Shown one piece after another: positions 42,865-54,500 of a stretch of DNA of 64,000 nt. Source of the DNA: Mycosarcoma maydis (lineage: Eukaryota > Basidiomycota > Ustilaginomycetes > Ustilaginales); NCBI RefSeq assembly GCF_000328475.2, contig NC_026500.1, forward strand, positions 248,001-312,000, given 5' to 3'. Below the pieces are notes generated by a model, which was not told the origin of the DNA, did not search any database, and was given only the letters and a program-made list of their open reading frames with translations. Both the position numbers and the translations under genes were made by a program. Within the stretch, counting starts at the first letter, position 1. Each line of letters starts with the position of its first letter.

Positions 42865-43974
42865 TCAGCTGTGAGCCGCATTGACTCGGGCGATGGCAGC
42901 ATCAATCACTGTCTTGGCGTTGAGTTGGGCGGTTTCAAAGACGCGGATCGCGTCGTTGAGCCTTCGTTGCGTCTCGGGATCGTTCGAGATGGCGAGCGCC
43001 AGCTGTTGAGCGTTGTGCGACAGGTAGTCGACGCTCAGATCGAATTGCTGCGCTACGCCGTCTGCACGGAGACGGTCGATCTTCAGGAGCGCCAGCGTCG
43101 AATCCGGGAGCGCCACGTCGTATGTCTTGCTCGGCCGGTACGGCTTGGTGGTGGCACGCATGCCTGTGCGTTGGATCATCTCGCTAAGTATAGGCGCTAG
43201 GATCGTCGCTTGTTGTGCACCGAGCTGAGGCATGGCGAGCACCTCGTTGATGCCGATAAAAGACGCCGATTTGATCACTGGCGGTCTAGCGGCTGGATTA
43301 GCGAGCGTAAGCTCCCGGTAGGCTTGGTAGATGTGAGCCATTCGAGGAGACATGGGATGTTGCGAGACGGGGTCGTCGTACACAGCCCTTTCGTCGGGCG
43401 CGGTAAAGTGCGCCAGGATCTCGTTGTAGTAAGGTGAGATGTAGAGACATCCAGCCTGTGCAGCGGCGAGCGCCTGGGCGACGCTGAACACGCCGGTTGC
43501 GAGCGTTCGAATAGCATGCTGCGACTCGAGGATCCAAGCCGCCTTGACACCCGCCGGTGTGGCGAGGATCTTGATGCAGTATCTGTGCTTGCCGATACCG
43601 AGTGCGCTGAACTCGCGATCATACGCAAGAGCATGCTCGACGATTTGTTCGGTATCGTACGCATGCGTGGGGGATACCTGCAACAGCGCACGTCCTGAAA
43701 TGTTGGCCAGATTCTGCGCACATAGCCTGACACTCACGCGGTCCAGGATGGCCAACCAGTCGCCTGCACCACTACCGCGCACTACGTCGTCGAGCAACGC
43801 CTCGTTCTGCGCCAACCGCAGCGCGTCCGCGACGATAAACTGGTTCGATGTCATATCGTTTGGCTGCACGCCCACCGACGCGAGTTGCTGCGTAAGCGCC
43901 ACATCGAGCGTGTCCACATCGATCTCGAGCTGCGACGCCGCATTCACAATGATCGGTACCGTAGACGCTGTCAT
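42865..43974 (-). CDS. Atypical transaldolase-family protein
   Basis: A single exon of 369 residues from ATG 43974 (MTASTVPIIVN); an open but Met-less frame extends upstream. Family landmarks: DVDTLDVALTQQLA near the N-terminus, TSNQFIVADAL in place of the usual TTNPSLI, the Schiff-base lysine in CIKILATPAGVKAAW, and the TLATGVFSVAQALAAAQAG helix followed by LYISPYYNEI. In canonical transaldolases the last motif reads SPFVGR, whose arginine binds the substrate phosphate; here that arginine is absent. The enzyme may therefore use another substrate. It is divergent from the mannose-6-phosphate isomerase gene (700 bp apart), which suggests a shared sugar-related role, by inference only. No intron seen. 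Confidence 0.8.
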   Translation of the reverse strand: MTASTVPIIVNAASQLEIDVDTLDVALTQQLASVGVQPNDMTSNQFIVADALRLAQNEALLDDVVRGSGAGDWLAILDRVSVRLCAQNLANISGRALLQVSPTHAYDTEQIVEHALAYDREFSALGIGKHRYCIKILATPAGVKAAWILESQHAIRTLATGVFSVAQALAAAQAGCLYISPYYNEILAHFTAPDERAVYDDPVSQHPMSPRMAHIYQAYRELTLANPAARPPVIKSASFIGINEVLAMPQLGAQQATILAPILSEMIQRTGMRATTKPYRPSKTYDVALPDSTLALLKIDRLRADGVAQQFDLSVDYLSHNAQQLALAISNDPETQRRLNDAIRVFETAQLNAKTVIDAAIARVNAAHS

Positions 43975-44626
43975 GCCTGACCAGATCGAGCCAACCAGCG
44001 ACGTTGCGAACTGAGAGAGTCCAAGTCTCCGTCGTCGTACCACGTCTACCCGGACCGACGTATATTTATCCGCGAACCCGTTTGCGCACACGCTAGCCGT
44101 TTTCAGTGAGCGCGCGCCAAACAGCGTTGCCCAACACCAACCGTGAACAACACTGCGCCGTGCTGTGCAGAGGCCAACACACTTGAGCCCAACCAGCGCC
44201 GTACAGCCAACGCTGACACGGCTGTTTCTCGTCGTGAGTCACGAGTGGTGAGTGGATCGGTCAAATCGTTTGCCGACGCAGCAGCACGCGCACGATCGGT
44301 GTTATTGGATTGCCGGACACCGACGGTGTATTTTGCAGTTTGGCGTTGAACCACTGACAGACTGACACTGAGCCCCGTCCAGATGGATGGTTGAGCGCTC
44401 CTGTTTCGTGCGCCATCACATGCACAACAGCGGCGAGCCTAGCACACCTCACAACTGAGTCACCATGGTCCAAGAGTCGCCAGCTCGCACGTGATCGGCG
44501 CGGGGAATAACACCGATTGGACGTGGGCTGTTGTGCGGACGACCGACCTGGTAGTACTTTAAGCGTGCCGGTATCGTGAATCGACATGCCGATCGACGAC
44601 ACGCACAGAAGATCGCAACCAGCGAG
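43975..44626. other. Divergent promoter, transaldolase-like / mannose-6-phosphate isomerase
   Basis: Contains GTGAGTCACGAGTGGTGAGT at 44234-44253. No gene seen. Confidence 0.6.
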
Positions 44627-44672
44627 CAGCAACCAGCAACCAGCAACCAGCAACCAGCCACCAGCAACCAGC
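44627..44672 (+). repeat. Heptanucleotide repeat directly before the isomerase start codon
   Basis: About six copies of CAGCAAC or close variants run up to the base before ATG 44674, in the probable 5' untranslated leader. Confidence 0.85.
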
Positions 44673-44673
44673 C

Positions 44674-45717
44674 ATGGCGGGAGAGACCAAGATTTGCGGG
44701 CCGATACTGCTCCACTCGCATCAGCTTGGTCAACGATTCTATCTGGGTGGACCACAAATCTCGTCGTTCCGTGGAGAAGAGCGAGCGTCAGAGTCAGAAG
44801 CGCACAGCCGACGAGAGCCCGAAGACTGGGTAGCGTCGACGACATGTTGTGCTGGACATGACTCGCTCGGTCTCACGCGTCTTGGCCAGACAGACACACT
44901 TCTGGTGGATGAAATCGGTGCGGATCCGGTCGCATGGCTCGGAAGTGCTCACGTCGCCAAGTACGGCAGCGACACAAAGCTGCTCGTCAAGCTGCTCGAT
45001 GCGGGTCAGCGACTGCCCATCCATGCACACCCGCACGTCGACTGGGCGCGAATGCACCTGGCGCGCAACCACGGCAAGGCGGAAGCTTGGCACATGTTGA
45101 CGGGTGGTGATGTCTATCTGGGTCTCAAGGAGCATGTGACCGCAGCCAGGCTGTTGGACATGGTGGATGCGCAAGACATCCAAGCTATGCTGCAGCTCCT
45201 GCATCGAGTCGAGGTGCAACGAGGCGATACAGTATACGTGCCTCCTGGAATGCTCCACGCGATCGGCCAAGGCATCCTGTTGGTCGAGGTGCAGGAACCC
45301 GAAGATATGAGCATCCTGCTCGAGTGGAGTCACTTCCAGCTCGACGGTCGCAAACACGGACATCTCGGATTAGGCTTTGCAAAAGCGATTACCGCGATCG
45401 ACACGAGCGCACTGAGCCACGAGCAACTGGACCAGCTCGTGGTGCGAGCCCAAACCAGCACCACTAGTAACCTGCTATCCGAACACGCGCTCGAGTACTT
45501 TCGAATGGACAAGTTTTACAGCGATGTCGAGCTGGATGCGGGGTTCCAGGTGGTTGTAGTGTTGAGTGGCGAGGTCGAGGTTAGCGTGCGCTCAACCGAC
45601 CAGGCAGCAGTGATACTCAAAGGCGGAAGTACCGCGCTATTGCGACATGCTGACGGCAGCGTCGCGTTCAAGGTGCGCCAGCCCACCGAGTTTCTTGTCA
45701 TTCGTCCTCCTTTGTAG
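44674..45717 (+). CDS. Mannose-6-phosphate isomerase, class I, short bacterial-like type
   Basis: A single exon of 347 residues. The cupin metal site is visible: LPIHAHPHVDW, GKAEAWHML and VPPGMLHAIG, followed by LLVEVQEPEDMS. The isomerase interconverts mannose-6-phosphate and fructose-6-phosphate, feeding GDP-mannose and glycan synthesis. It resembles bacterial ManA-like enzymes (HAH instead of QAH, GKAEAW motif, about 350 residues) more than the 430-residue fungal Pmi40, which suggests a paralogue or a transferred gene; this is inference. The C-terminal 100 residues form a second cupin-like half. The CAGCAAC repeat abuts the start. Confidence 0.85.
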   Translation: MAGETKICGPILLHSHQLGQRFYLGGPQISSFRGEERASESEAHSRREPEDWVASTTCCAGHDSLGLTRLGQTDTLLVDEIGADPVAWLGSAHVAKYGSDTKLLVKLLDAGQRLPIHAHPHVDWARMHLARNHGKAEAWHMLTGGDVYLGLKEHVTAARLLDMVDAQDIQAMLQLLHRVEVQRGDTVYVPPGMLHAIGQGILLVEVQEPEDMSILLEWSHFQLDGRKHGHLGLGFAKAITAIDTSALSHEQLDQLVVRAQTSTTSNLLSEHALEYFRMDKFYSDVELDAGFQVVVVLSGEVEVSVRSTDQAAVILKGGSTALLRHADGSVAFKVRQPTEFLVIRPPL

Positions 45718-46726
45718 ACGTCTGTCCATGCACGATTCGTGATGATCTCGATGCTTGCATGTCAGAGAAGCGTGCCGCATCTACGCTCAGATGGCCTGTT
45801 ACGCCTCGATGTTGTTCTCGTACGGCAAGTATGCCAAGCGCGCCCTTTTGCGGTCGTATCAGTCTCATGATAAACTCGGCTTGTACAAAAGCTAGACAGA
45901 TGCACTCGCCCCGAAGTACATCATCCCTGTTGCTAGTCAGATGCTTGCACAGTATCGTGGTGCTGTTGGATGGTATCCACGATCGGGCCAAGCTTGACTC
46001 ACGATTCTGTGAATTCAGTCAGACTTTTGTGTCGCTCTTTTCTGGATATTATTGATAGTCGCGATTGCATTCTCAACTCACACTCGGCACTCGTGACTGT
46101 GATTCCGTTATTCAAAAGAGGAGCGACGAGTGGACAAAGCGTGAAGCGGCGTTCGTGCTTGTCGAGAGTCGCCAGTCTCCCGATTCTATACAGACCCAAG
46201 GTGCTCACGACTCTCGATCGACAACACGAGGCAGGACAAGCAACAACCATCCCAGTCACGCATGCACGCGCGAGTCACGGGTGAACCAGATCAACACCAC
46301 ACCGCAGCCACAGACTCGTGACTCGTTCGTGACGTTAGCCGACGTCACACAAATTCGGCATGTCAGATCTACACGTCCTAACACTGCGGCTTGATTCTCT
46401 TCAGATTCACGATTCACGCTTCACGCTTCACGCTTCACGGTTCACGGTTCACGGTTCACGGTTCACGCTTCGCCATGTTGAGCATCAGTCGTGAGTGTGA
46501 GTCACGAGTGGTGAGCGAGTCACGAGTCGGGCGACGAATCGTGAATGGTCGACGTACAACGTTAAATGGCTCGGCTTTCCGGCTATTCAGGCTGGACGAA
46601 CGCCGGACGAGAGCAGCAAGCCAAAGCACGAAGCGTGCAGCTGCCATCATCCGGGCAGGTTCATGGTCAACGTGGCACTAACTTAGCAAGAGCAAGCATC
46701 GTTGGATCAGCGAAACGAGGAGCAAC
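45718..46726. other. Spacer with the densest dispersed-motif array
   Basis: About 1 kb. Positions 46404-46468 are roughly nine tandem units of TTCACGA, TTCACGC and TTCACGG. Further GTCACGAGT words follow at 46500-46530. No supported gene. Confidence 0.65.
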
Positions 46727-47656
46727 ATGCAAGAAGTGGAACTACGTATACCTTCTGTGCAGCCGCACGTTGAGCTCGTTGGTATTCTGCATCGCAAACA
46801 GGCTGACACCGCCAGGTCGGCTCAATCTCCATCTCAATCTCAATCTCAAGCTCAAGCTCAACCTCAACCTCGACGCATTGTGCTCATCCTACACGGCTTG
46901 CTTGCACACAAGAACCAGTGCTACCACCGTGCACTTGCACAGGCGCTGCCTGTAGATTCGTATCGATTCGATTTCCGTGGCAATGCCGATTCCAAGGGCG
47001 ATTGGACCATGGGCAGTCTCGACAATGACCTAGCTGACCTCTCAAGCGTCATTCGACATTTGCACCGCACACACGGCTACACGGTGGATATGATCGTAGC
47101 ACATTCACGTGGATCCATGGTGTCCTGGATCTACCTCAGCAGATCCGAGCAGGAGCTGCAACGCGACGGTGGAGTCGCATATGTGCCCAACCTCGTAGTT
47201 GCCTCGGGGCGATGGACTATGCAAAACGTGCTCACCACCTATGCACGATTCCAACACGATTTCGATAAGCACGGCTTCTATCGATGGCAGATCACAAGCG
47301 CAGGCGAAAAGAAAGAGTACATCGTCTGGCCCAACGATCTGCAACAAATGGCGCAGCTCAAGACGCCCGTTGAGTACGTCGCGAGCCTGAGTCCGCACAC
47401 CCACGTGCTCATCCTACACGGTACGGCGGATCGAATCGTCGATCAGCACGATGCACACTGCTACTTGGACGCGCTCAATGCGAATCCGAAACGGAGCAAG
47501 CACTCGCATCGATTGCAGCTCGTGCAAGGCGCAGATCACATGTATAGGCGTTGCACGCAGCCCGTTGTCCACCACATCTGTGCGTGGTATGCCGAGCATG
47601 GTGCGAGCAACAGCAGCTTAAACCCACATACATCGAGCTCGCCATCCAGGCTGTGA
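46727..47656 (+). CDS. Alpha/beta hydrolase, serine aminopeptidase S33-like
   Basis: A single exon of 309 residues. It has the oxyanion motif LHGLLAHKNQCYH near residue 53, FDFRGNADSKGDW, the nucleophile elbow VAHSRGS (Ser127), an Asp in LHGTADRIVD and a C-terminal QGADHMYRR histidine. This is a complete Ser-Asp-His triad in the usual order. Residues 32-47 are a low-complexity SQSQSQAQAQPQP stretch coded by a CTCAAT/CTCAAG hexamer repeat. It is cytosolic by appearance (no signal peptide). Likely an esterase or acyl hydrolase; the substrate cannot be told. Confidence 0.82.
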   Translation: MQEVELRIPSVQPHVELVGILHRKQADTARSAQSPSQSQSQAQAQPQPRRIVLILHGLLAHKNQCYHRALAQALPVDSYRFDFRGNADSKGDWTMGSLDNDLADLSSVIRHLHRTHGYTVDMIVAHSRGSMVSWIYLSRSEQELQRDGGVAYVPNLVVASGRWTMQNVLTTYARFQHDFDKHGFYRWQITSAGEKKEYIVWPNDLQQMAQLKTPVEYVASLSPHTHVLILHGTADRIVDQHDAHCYLDALNANPKRSKHSHRLQLVQGADHMYRRCTQPVVHHICAWYAEHGASNSSLNPHTSSSPSRL

Positions 47657-47837
47657 GAACAAAAAATTCTGCCACCTCACACTCACGACTCGTGCAGCTG
47701 AATTCATCATGGTTGTTCTTGATCCAGCTCAGCTCTGTGGTGCCATCCACTTGTTTTCCTCGCCAAGTTTGTCGACGAGTAAGAATACATATCTATCACG
47801 TGTATCACCACTTGGCGTTGCCAATCACGAATTGTAA

Positions 47838-48089
47838 ATCTCTCCCTCACCTCTGTATGTACGACTCACCATCAAGCGCAAACACGTCAGCCACCTGATT
47901 GACCGCTTTGCATCGCTCGCCATCCGATTCAAACAAGCTACCGGCGGACGCACAGCCATGCTCATCAATCCAGTGGTTGGAATTGGCGCGTTCCACGCTG
48001 CCATCCGATCCATGAGCGAAAGCGGTCAACTGACAGACTGCTACAGCCTGGCCACTGCGGTGCAGAGCAAGTGCATCCAGGTTCGTTAG
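47838..48089 (+). pseudogene. Orphan coding fragment of unknown family
   Basis: This open frame has the C-ending codon use of the real genes nearby. It reads VRLTIKRKHVSHLIDRFASL, then GGRTAMLINPVVGIGAFHAA, ending with a stop after CIQVR. It has no convincing start. A pyrimidine-rich tract ending ATCAAG at 47876 could be a splice acceptor, but no upstream exon was found. It may be the last exon of an unseen gene or a relic. The minus strand of the same stretch is also open, a common shadow effect. Confidence 0.3.
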
Positions 48090-49909
48090 CGTATGCCAAG
48101 TCTGGACGCTCCAGCCACTTGGCACTTTCACTTGCCAAATCAGCCTTACATGCATATACGAATCATGGATGCGAGTAGGGTCTCACACCAATGCGTGATC
48201 CTCCCCATACTATGCAAGAATACGACTAAGAAAAGGTATCCTGCATCATGCATCGGAGGCGCAAGCTCATGACGAGGCCAACAGGGGCCGCTTGGCTTGT
48301 ACTTTTCGTGTGAGAGCAACATCCAGGCGTAAGAGTTGATCAACTCGACATGAATGCAACCCGTTTGCCAAGAACAGAGAAGAGACTGATCAAACCAACT
48401 CGGCGTTAGCGCCACGCTCATGCTCCGCTTTGCTCTCGATGCAGAGTAGCATACCATTCGTGATTCACGATTCAGATTGACGATTGCAAGCTTATCATCA
48501 CTGCGTGCAGCACTGGCAGCGGTGTTTGTTGTTCGGATGTCGCACCTCCGACAGCGTTGAATCGTGAAGCGTGTTCACACGAGTTGCTGTTGGCTGTGTC
48601 GACGTAGACGCCGTTCGTCTTTCTGCCTGCTTAGGGTTAGTAGCATGTCGGCAACTCGGCATACCTTTCGCCCACGCTCGAGCTTGAGTGCGGGTTCTCC
48701 CTGCCGCGTGCCGAGGCGAGCGGCTGGTGTGGCATGGATCACCTTAGCATCATGGCGTGACAGCGGCGCGATCGGCGCTGTCGCCGCCTATTTCGAAGAC
48801 TTACGCTGTCCACACGACACCCACCACCCGTGCCTGCGGTGACGAGGAGCCGTCGTAATCAAGCCACCAGCGGCCACTGATAACTTACAGTCACGATTGG
48901 CACAGGCGTAGGCTTCGGCTATGCTCGACGTGCAGCGCCAAGACCTGTGAGCTGCACGTCGACTTTTTCTTGCGTTTTGCCCCTAAAATAACTAACGTCA
49001 GCACTCGTCACTCTGGCACTCTCTCACGTCTCGCTTGCCAAGGTGCAAGTGGCAAGTCATGAGTGTCTTGATCGCGTGGAGCGATTCACGATTCACGATT
49101 CACGATTCACGCCTCGCGATGGCTCCAAAGGCGTCGACCATGCCGGGTGTTGTAACATAGCCAAGTTCGACGTCGGTTAGACAGGTGCGTATGGAACATG
49201 TCTTTCCGTAAATTGGCTTGTCTTGGCATCGCTTAACGCTCCCCTCTTCACGCTTTGGACCGCTTGATGTTCGTTTAGCAGCTTGCTCTCCAACTTGGAG
49301 CACTGCCACTGTCAGAGTGATTCACGCTTCACGATTGCTGCGAGATCTTATCATAGCCACCGACCCGACCTCGCTGTAGGCAGTCTTGTATTGGGCTGTC
49401 CACCACAGGTGCATGCATGAACACCAAGTTTCCAGTGTCGCACGCGCCTCGTGCCAGTTTGTGCGTCTCACGTTCCACACCGCCGTGACGAGCTGTCTGT
49501 ATTGGCGTACACCGCCACCGCTGAAGCAATCGTGAATCACCAATACTCAACCGCGACCACAATCAGGGCAATTGGCGCCAGCCGTGGAGGCGAGGTCGCC
49601 GTAAGCGAGCACCACTGGTTTGCATCGGTGCAGCTTGATCCGTACTAGCGTCATGACAACCATCGCGTATCGCTCGCCAGATTTTGGTATTCGAGCAGTC
49701 GTGAGTGTAGCGCCAAGCCAACTTGTGTCTTGCGATCCCGACGAAATCAACCACTCGAGCTAGCATACAAGCAGCTTGCTCGACAAAGCAGACAAGCAGC
49801 CAAACAAGATGCATATAAGCACCAGCGTCGGTGGTTCTCGAGATCGATTCATCATCGTCTCTAGATGCTTCGGACTCGCTCAACCGCTTTCCTCTTTTCG
49901 TCAAACACC
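48090..49909. other. Spacer, no supported gene
   Basis: About 1.8 kb. Four tandem ATTCACG units lie at 49084-49112 and another TTCACGATT at 49328. The last 50 bp lead into the aminopeptidase gene. Confidence 0.5.
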
Positions 49910-51558
49910 ATGCTCAGTCTGAGGCTGGTTCAGCTCACCACACTGGCACTTGTGCTGCTCAGCGGTGCTCAGCAGGCCTCGGCTCGGCCGCCAAAGCTTC
50001 GACCTGTTGATTCGGTATGTTTTTGTTATAGCGTCGACATGATGTATGCCGCATCGTGCGTACGTCTCACCTCAGATGCAAACTAGACGCTGACATCCAC
50101 ATTCACCCGCTTGGATTCGTGTCTGCGCCTCGATAACACGCTCAGAAACGCCTTCGAAACGACATCAAGCGTAAAGATCTCCTTGATGGTGCGCGCAAGC
50201 TCCAATCGCTCGCATACGCTACGCAAGAACGCAACCGAGTGTTCGCCTCTCCCGGCCACAAGGCCACCGTTTCCTACATCCAGGACGAGCTCCGCAAAGC
50301 CGGACGCGGCGATTACTTTGACGTCTACCTGCAGCCGTTCACGGCTACCTACGCTCAACACTCTTCCGAGCTCGAAATCGACAACCAAGCTACTGAATCC
50401 GCCACTTTCACCTACTCTCCCAACGGCGAGTTCAACAACGTCCAAGTGGTCAATGTCGCCAATCTGGGCTGTGAGCAGACCGACTTTGGTGCTGATGTAC
50501 AAGGCAAAATCGCGCTCATCAAGCGCGGTACCTGTCCCTTTTCCACAAAGGTGGCTCGAGCCGGTACGGCCAAAGCGGCAGCGGTGCTGATCTACAACAA
50601 TGCGCCCGGTGATGTGGCTGGTACGTTGGGCAGCAAGGGTCCCGTAGCCGAGGGCTCATTTGTTCCTGTGGCTGGTGTAACGCAACAAGTGGGAGACGCC
50701 CTGGTAGCGCGTTTGGCGGCAGATGACAAGGTGTTTGCCAAGCTGAAATTGGACGGAGTCGTTCAGGACCGCACGACGCACAATGTGATCGCCGAGACCA
50801 AAGGTGGTAGTAAAGAGCAAGTCATCATGGTGGGCGCACACTCGGACAGTGTTATCGCAGGCCCCGGTATCAACGATAACGGTTCCGGCTCGATCGCTCT
50901 GCTCACCATTGCCAAGCAACTCTCGAAATACAGCGTAAACAATGCTGTTCGATTCGCGTGGTGGTCTGCTGAAGAGTTCGGACTGCTGGGCGCCAAACAC
51001 TACGTCTCGCAACTCAACCCGCACGAAAAGGATCAGATTCGACTCTATCTCAACTTTGACATGATCGCTTCGCCCAACTACGTACTTAGCGTCCACGACG
51101 GCGATGGAAGCACGTTCAACCAGCCTGGACCCGCCGGCTCTGCTCAGGCCGAGGCAATGTTCTTTGACTACTTCAACAATGTAGCCAAGAAACCATTGAT
51201 CGAGGGTCCGTTTGATGGACGCAGCGATTACGGTCCGTTCTTGGATGCCGGCATTGCGGCTGGTGGTCTCGACACTGGTGCCGAAGGAATCAAGACCGAA
51301 CAAGAGGCCAACGTGTTTGGTGGAACTGCCGGTATTGCATATGATGCCAACTACCACCAAGCCGGCGACACGGTTGACAACTTGGCCATGGACGCATTCG
51401 AGATCAACGCAAAGGCCATCGCTCACGCCGTAGCCACCTACTCGACCAGCCTTGAAAGTCTCGGACCCAAGTCAACCAACACCAAGCGAAACCTAGCCGC
51501 GCCCAACCAATTCGGTCAAAACACGCATCGCTGCGGTGGCGACCTGGCGCTCATCTAA
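49910..51558 (+). CDS. Secreted M28-family aminopeptidase with PA domain
   Basis: Exons 49910-50014 and 50146-51558 give 505 residues. The 131-bp intron has GTATGT and CTCAG borders in phase 0. Residues 1-25 are a signal peptide (MLSLRLVQLTTLALVLLSG); an in-frame ATG at 49865 would add 15 residues. A PA domain (DVQGKIALIKRGTCPFSTK) sits within the N-terminal half. The peptidase core has the zinc ligands in order: GAHSDSV, INDNGSGS, the catalytic pair AEEFGLLG, NFDMIAS and the C-terminal NYHQAGDT histidine. It resembles leucine aminopeptidase 2 / aminopeptidase Y, extracellular or vacuolar exopeptidases. Confidence 0.94.
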
Positions 51559-54500
51559 TCGCGCAAGACCCATGAGACTCAAAAATAGATACATACAGAG
51601 CGTCTTGGCGCAATTGAACAGTGTGTACAAAGCGAAGCTTGCGACTGTGTTGAGCAGGTCGACGGCGTGAATGGTGTGTGAACCTGGCGAGCATGCGCGA
51701 GCAGGAATCGACATGTTGCGGTCCCGAGATCACACGTGCTTGTGCAAGCTGAGACGAAGCAAAGCACGAATCACTCTTACGACTGCACGAGAACGAGCAA
51801 GCGTTGTGATCACGGTGAAACGCCAGCCGAGACGCAAGCGCACTCACGATACCGTTGGCTTACGACCGCGCATGCAGCCACTGAATAGCGCGAGCTGAGA
51901 TCGGAACGGGAAACCGACTAGACCAAGACCAAGCGACCGCCATGTTGACAAGTAACGTTACGCTTGGTCGAGCGCTACTGTCGAATGCGAGTGACTCGAA
52001 CGGTCAACGTGCCAAGGTTGTCATTGTCGTTGCGTCGTGATTTGGATTGACGACGATCCGCGTTTCTCGCCTCACCAATGCGAGATCGTCATGGCTTCAG
52101 CTCCGAAGAGCAGCCTCGTCGAGCTGCGCTCGTGGATGTGCTCGACGCTAACCCGAAGGCACGATGACGCTTAGAGCGCGAGACTAGCGAGTTACACATA
52201 CATTCGTGATTATCATTATGTAAGCCCGGACCGGCGGTGCACGATGATCATGACAGGCCAAGTCGAGAATAGAACAACAACGTCCAACAACTTGCGCTTG
52301 CCTGTGCTTGCCTGTGCTTGCCTGGAGGTGCCGCGGGTTCGGTAGACATACACGAAACCACGAAATCGTCAACCGACCCGTCAACCAACCACTGACACTT
52401 GAACATTACAACCCAGGACCGATGGGTTGTCTAGACCTCCTCTTGGCACAGTTGTGAGTGGTTAAGCTTCAAGTCTAACACACACGAGGCCGTCGTGCTT
52501 CGCTCTCTGTATGCTGTGTCCCAGTCACGAGTCACGCGTTGTGCTGTTGTGCTGTTGTTTGGCACACCATCTTGGTCAGCGTGGCATGCGGTTGTCAAGA
52601 GTCGTGTCTCACATGCATCGACGCTGTCGCTGACTCACTCACGACTGTATGACCATGCTACGGATATGTTGGGTGTCGTCACGGAGTTCTTTCTTCCTGT
52701 TCTTCTCTTTCTAGCTTTTCCTTTTTCCTCTTTTCCTCTTTTGCTTTTCCTCTTTTGCTTTTTCTTTTTTGTTTGGTTCTTTTTCTTGCTTTTTCCTACG
52801 GAAAATGGTTTCAAGCAACTCCGCGAACAAGTCACTCAGTTGTCGTCCACACTCTGTCTTGGCTATGTGGTCATCCGAGGATCACGGATCGATGGCAATC
52901 AGTAACGCACGCGCACCGACGCTGCAGACTGACTGTGAATTGGCTCAGTTCGGCTAGGCGATAGCTCCACCGCGTCTTGCGAATCAAACAGAGTTGCTTG
53001 ACACGATCCGGCTCGTTTCACGATTCGCTCGAGGTGCTCGTCGAACGAGCGTGCATCCCTTTCTTTATTCCGAAACTCAGACTGATAGATAGCATTCGTG
53101 ATTCCGTGTGCCATTTACCATGATCCATCCCAAACTCCGCTTGACTGTGGCTTTCGGGAAAATTCACCAGTCGTGAATCACGAATATAGCCAAGGTAGCC
53201 GATTCGTGATTCGTGATTGCTTTTTCGGTGTCGGCTCTAGAAAGTTGTAGCGCGTACGGTGGCGTTGGTAACTAGTCCACGTTTCACCCTCGCTCAACCC
53301 TAACACCATCAGGAACAGCACACCGCGCACGGCGAGATTGGTTCCAGAAAGCGCGGATGAGCAAGAACAACACGACGATCCAGTCGTCCAAGTTATCAGG
53401 CGTCGCGCTTGCCGGGCGCATATCAAAGTCGCAACAGATCCGCCCGCTCATCCTCGGCGGATTCGTGATTGGTCGCGCATCATTCGCTAGTTATTCGTGA
53501 TTACCTTACATGACTGCGTCGTAGCCGCATCACCACGTTTCCTGGCGCCATGCACACTCGCGTAGCGTCGCGTAGCGTCGCGTAGCGAGACCGAATTCCA
53601 AGACAGCCTGCGACGCTCCTTGAACCGTAGACAAGCAACAGAAAGCCACGCGCAACTCGCACTAGTGCATGTCTCATCTCACACGTACACGCGCGAGTGC
53701 CTCGCGAGGCACAAGCCTCGTAGCTTCTCTCGTTGGTCGTTGTCTACATGAACAACACCACGGATTGATTTGAATACCCGCTAGCGCGAAATTCAACTCG
53801 GGATCCGGAGTGGATTCGAGCGCGATGGAACGACGTTTGTCGATAGCATTCGGGCGAGCGGCGTCGAAGCACGCACAAGATGAAAGCGGCTAACAGACTT
53901 GTCCCATTCGTCGTCCCCGCGAACTGCTTCGCATTCCACGCAGAGAGGTCTGCATCTATGGCGCACTGGGCTCGAAATCACACCTGTCGAGCAGCCGCAA
54001 AGAAGAGCGCTGCTTCTCGAATCAGAACAGTTGTCAGCTTGGTGAAAGCACAGACATGCTTGGTCGGCGAGATTGCCGAAGAGTCAAACAATTGTGAATC
54101 GAGCAGGGTTGGGGATCCAAATAGATGCTCTGCGTCCAAGCCCGGCAAGGAGGGGGGTCGGATTTCGGTCGACGCCAGACAATGCTAAGCAAAACTGCAT
54201 GGTGCATCGGCTACAGCGACACAAATCATCTTGTTGCGTGCTGAGCAGCATCATTCACGATTCACGATTCATGTTTCACGATTCACGATTCACGATTCAT
54301 GTTTCACGATCGGCGGCTGATCATCCATCTACTCTCGACCCAAGAAATCATCCGACCGACGTTGTTGGCGAGGAGAATTAAAATAAAACTCAGACGAGCG
54401 CAGTGCTCCACGAAGCGACACGCGCACGCGAGCGGAGTTTCAATGTTAGCGTGTGTTCTGACCAACGTGCAATGATGGTGAATTTTTACAACTCATGACT

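Noticed and set aside
53880..54188. 102-codon Cys/Arg/Ser-rich frame as a small secreted effector
   Set aside because: No convincing signal peptide and codon use unlike the real genes; it is probably chance.
54253..54310. Regular short repeats resembling a CRISPR array (also at 46404 and 49084)
   Set aside because: Units are 7-9 bp without unique spacers, in a eukaryotic genome; they are a dispersed tandem motif.
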